Assembly (NCBI GenBank): GCA_021158725.1
Contig: JAGGUB010000062.1
Span: 1 to 16,800, forward strand
Origin: Caldifarciminota bacterium
GTDB taxonomy: Bacteria > Hydrothermota > UBA3073 > NMUJ01
Reading direction: 5' to 3'
Length of the DNA stretch: 16,800 bases
A model generated the notes under the pieces. The model saw only the letters and a program-made list of their open reading frames with translations. It ran no database searches and was not told where the DNA came from. This document shows positions 14,281 to 16,800 of this stretch, one piece after another (the first letter of the stretch is position 1; each line of letters begins with the position of its first letter). The translations under genes were made by a program, and so were the position numbers.

Positions 14281-16800
14281 CAACGTTTTCTTACCCTATG
14301 TACCTCCTTCTTGCGAAATGTAACATGTTCATCATCTATTACAATCTCATCTATAGCTTCACGTTTTGCACGTAAGCGCCACCGTACTACGTCCAATAAA
14401 TTGCGTACCTCTGGTGGTAAAGAGCCAAACCTATCCTTCAGCTCATCCTCAAATGTATCCACTTCACTTTCTAATTTAATTTCGTTCAACCTCCTGTAAA
14501 GTCCACTTTTCAATTCCGGTGGCACATAATCATCTGGAAAGTATGCATCCACCTTAAGTATAATCTTGGGTTCATGTTCAACCACACGTTCGCCACGTAA
14601 TTCGCGGATCACTTCCTCCAGCAATTTCAGGTAGAGATCGTAACCGATCATATTCATATAACCATGTTGTTCCTTACCGAGTATGTTGCCTGCACCCCTT
14701 ATCTCCAGGTCTTTAAGTGCTAATTTAAAACCTGCACCCAGTTCGGTATGCTTCAAGATGGCGGCCAGCCGACGTCTTGCACGTGACGACATACTTCTTG
14801 GTACAACCAGGTAACAATAAGCTTGGACATCACCCCTACCCACTCGGCCACGTAGCTGATGCAAATCAGCGATACCGAACATATGAGCGTTATGAATAAT
14901 GATGGTATTGACCGTCGGTATGTCAATACCGGAACCTATGATGTTGGTTGATAACAATACTGGAAACCTTTTATGGTAGAAATCCAACATTATCTTTTCG
15001 AGTTCCTTGGGTTTCAACCTACCGTGTGCCACTCTTATCTCCACATTAGGTAGCCAGCGTTTTAAAATATCGTGCAACACGTATATAGTTTCGATCCTAT
15101 TGTGTACAAAATAGACCTGACCATCACGTGATAGTTCAAACTCTATCGCCCTGCGGATGAGGTTCGTATCCCATGGTATAACCTGCGTAATTATAGGTAA
15201 CCTACCCGGTGGTGGTGTCTCAAGCACCGACAATGCCCGTATATTGTGTAATGCCATATACAGTGTACGCGGGATGGGGGTAGCCGATAATGATAACACG
15301 TCCACCTCTTTACGTAGATGTTTGAATCTCTCCTTTTGGCGTACACCGAACCTATGTTCTTCGTCGATTATTACTAATCCAAGGTCTTTGAATCTAACAT
15401 CGTCACGCAACAACCTATGTGTGCCTATCACTATATCTATCGTACCGTCACGCAAGCCGGCCAGTATTTCACGTTCACGGCTTTTGGTAAACCTGGACAG
15501 CATCTCAACTCTTACCGGGAACTTGGCCAACCTCTCTTTAAACGTGTTGTAATGCTGTTCGGCCAAAATTGTTGTCGGTACAAGGATTGCCACCTGCTTG
15601 TAATCCATGACAGCTTTAAATGCAGCCCTTACAGCTAATTCGGTTTTGCCGAACCCTACCTCACCACATACGAGACGATCCATCGGGCGTGGCATCTCCA
15701 TGTCACGTTTGATCTCCTCCATGACTTTGAGCTGATCTGGTGTCTCTTCGTATGGGAATGAAGCTTCGAGTTCCATCTGCCACTCTGTATCGGGTGAAAA
15801 TGCATGTCCTTTCAGCATCTCCCTCTCCGCATATAATTGTAGCAGCTCCTGCATAAACTTATATATACCGGATTTGGCACGTTTCTTACGTAACTCCCAC
15901 AGAGGTGAACCCAGTTTAGATAGGGTTGGTTTGACCACACCAGGTGCAGAATATTTTTGTATCATATGCATCTTCTCCACCGGCACATATAGGCGATCGC
16001 CATCACGAAACCTCAGCAAGAAGGCATCGTACCGCTTACCTTCTACCTCGATGTTGGTTATGCCATCGAACTGTGCTATCCCATAATCTATGTGTACAAC
16101 GTAATCACCTTTGTGTAGGCACTTCATGTCGTCGATAGGTATACCCACGTTCTGATATGGGTGTGAAGGTGGGCGTACGCGCTTCTTACCGAAGATATCA
16201 TAGTACGTGAAGACGGCAAGTTTAAGTTCATGCACTATGAAACCCTCCTCGATGGGGAGTGACACCATCTCGATATCTGGGAATAGCTTGTGGAGTTTGT
16301 CGATTTCATCCCCTACACCTGAGATGAAAATACGATACGGTTTGAGCTGAGCCAACCTATCACGGAACATGGATAGATCGCCAACAAATGCAGTTGTGGC
16401 ACCAAAGTCGTAACCCTCACCTATTAGCAACCGATATGTGATAGGCAATCTTACATTATCGAGGATCACTGGTATGTCTATGTTTTTGATGAACTCATCA
16501 ATCGTCAACGTACGTTCCCCTATGTCAGGCAATAACTGCGTGGATTGGATATGGTTAATCGAGCGTTGTGTTTCGGGGTGAAAGTAACGCAACGAACATA
16601 TGGTATCATCGGCGAACTCCACCCTTATGGGATAGGGTGCCTCGGGTGGAAAGAAATCGACTATACTACCGCGGATGGCAAATTCAAGTGGCTCCTCCAC
16701 TAAAGTTACACGTTCATAATTGCGGATGATGAGAAATTCGATCAACTTCTCCATACGGAAGGGTGAACCCACCTTTAATGTGAGCATTTTATCCTTAAGC
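14280..16800 (-). CDS. mfd: Transcription-repair coupling factor Mfd, N-terminus beyond window
   Basis: Removes RNA polymerase stalled at DNA damage and recruits UvrA. The frame stays open to the last base of the window, so the methionine at 16787 is internal. Roughly the first quarter (domain 1a and the UvrB-like domain 2) is missing. Counting from that methionine: domain 1b with FAIRGSIVDFFPP (36-48); RNA-polymerase-interacting domain near GDYVVHIDYGIAQFDGI (227-243) and LYVPVEKMHMIQKYS; Walker A GEVGFGKT (375-382); DEEH (475-478); SATPIPRTLYM (501-511); then GSGIDIP and the HQLRGRVGRG motif VI; the translocation-in-RecG region ALKDLEIRGAGNILG; and domain 7 with LKDRFGSLPPEVRNLL. After that block only about 47 residues remain, so domain 7 looks shorter than in E. 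coli. The stop shares a base with the WecA-like start. Confidence 0.95.
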   Translation of the reverse strand, partial: LKDKMLTLKVGSPFRMEKLIEFLIIRNYERVTLVEEPLEFAIRGSIVDFFPPEAPYPIRVEFADDTICSLRYFHPETQRSINHIQSTQLLPDIGERTLTIDEFIKNIDIPVILDNVRLPITYRLLIGEGYDFGATTAFVGDLSMFRDRLAQLKPYRIFISGVGDEIDKLHKLFPDIEMVSLPIEEGFIVHELKLAVFTYYDIFGKKRVRPPSHPYQNVGIPIDDMKCLHKGDYVVHIDYGIAQFDGITNIEVEGKRYDAFLLRFRDGDRLYVPVEKMHMIQKYSAPGVVKPTLSKLGSPLWELRKKRAKSGIYKFMQELLQLYAEREMLKGHAFSPDTEWQMELEASFPYEETPDQLKVMEEIKRDMEMPRPMDRLVCGEVGFGKTELAVRAAFKAVMDYKQVAILVPTTILAEQHYNTFKERLAKFPVRVEMLSRFTKSREREILAGLRDGTIDIVIGTHRLLRDDVRFKDLGLVIIDEEHRFGVRQKERFKHLRKEVDVLSLSATPIPRTLYMALHNIRALSVLETPPPGRLPIITQVIPWDTNLIRRAIEFELSRDGQVYFVHNRIETIYVLHDILKRWLPNVEIRVAHGRLKPKELEKIMLDFYHKRFPVLLSTNIIGSGIDIPTVNTIIIHNAHMFGIADLHQLRGRVGRGDVQAYCYLVVPRSMSSRARRRLAAILKHTELGAGFKLALKDLEIRGAGNILGKEQHGYMNMIGYDLYLKLLEEVIRELRGERVVEHEPKIILKVDAYFPDDYVPPELKSGLYRRLNEIKLESEVDTFEDELKDRFGSLPPEVRNLLDVVRWRLRAKREAIDEIVIDDEHVTFRKKEVHRVRKR

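Noticed and set aside
15157..15552. 131-codon plus-strand frame
   Set aside because: Antisense to the Mfd helicase motifs, whose conservation fully explains the sequence.
1..16800. Defence island, mobile element, CRISPR array, tRNA or rRNA
   Set aside because: No repeat arrays, transposase or integrase, nuclease-toxin pairs or RNA-gene-like stretches were seen. The longest stretch between genes is about 150 bp (7090-7241) and is explained as a divergent promoter region.

Overview
The window carries fourteen protein genes packed almost end to end, with no rRNA, tRNA, CRISPR array, IS element or phage gene that I can see. Both ends cut through a gene: nadB lacks its 5' part on the left and mfd lacks its 5' part on the right. 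Neighbouring genes are joined by ATGA, TAATG or TGATG junctions or by longer overlaps. The gene content is bacterial: DnaG primase, Mfd, FabH, ComEC and a WecA/TagO-type transferase. A V/A-type ATPase B subunit, a two-thioredoxin-fold protein disulfide oxidoreductase (PDO) and a DUF4159 protein point to a deep-branching, perhaps thermophilic, anaerobe near the Gemmatimonadota/WOR-3/Hydrothermae area. That placement rests on remembered family distributions, not on a search, and is low confidence.

Layout. (1) Plus strand, 1-3560: nadB (NAD synthesis), dnaG (primase), then a DUF4159 gene overlapping dnaG by 4 nt. (2) Minus strand, 7089-3590: a V-type ATP synthase B subunit, a PDO and a secreted beta-propeller-like protein, read as one unit. 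(3) A divergent promoter region, about 7099-7241. (4) Plus strand, 7242-9614: a 59-residue SPW-repeat-like membrane protein, a CvpA-family protein, fabH and a monofunctional biotin-protein ligase. (5) Minus strand, 16800-9532: mfd, a WecA/TagO-like transferase, comEC, a dGTPase-like HD hydrolase and a Gx/heptaprenyl-diphosphate-synthase-I-type membrane protein. The last of these overlaps birA tail to tail by 83 bp.

The genes are mostly housekeeping: cofactors (nadB, birA), fatty-acid initiation (fabH, supported by biotinylation for acetyl-CoA carboxylase), replication, repair and dNTP control (dnaG, mfd, dgt), envelope and lipid carrier (wecA-like, Gx), energy coupling (V-type ATPase) and DNA uptake (comEC).

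I see no clearly new multi-gene system. The points most worth a second look are: a ComEC whose metallo-beta-lactamase-like domain has lost its metal-binding motif; a WecA-like enzyme with Glu at a normally invariant metal-binding Asp; a V-type B subunit separated from every other ATPase subunit and coupled to a PDO; and three perfect inverted repeats at gene boundaries (nadB/dnaG, the comEC start codon, comEC/dgt), one of which would bury the comEC start codon and one of which overlaps a likely dgt promoter.
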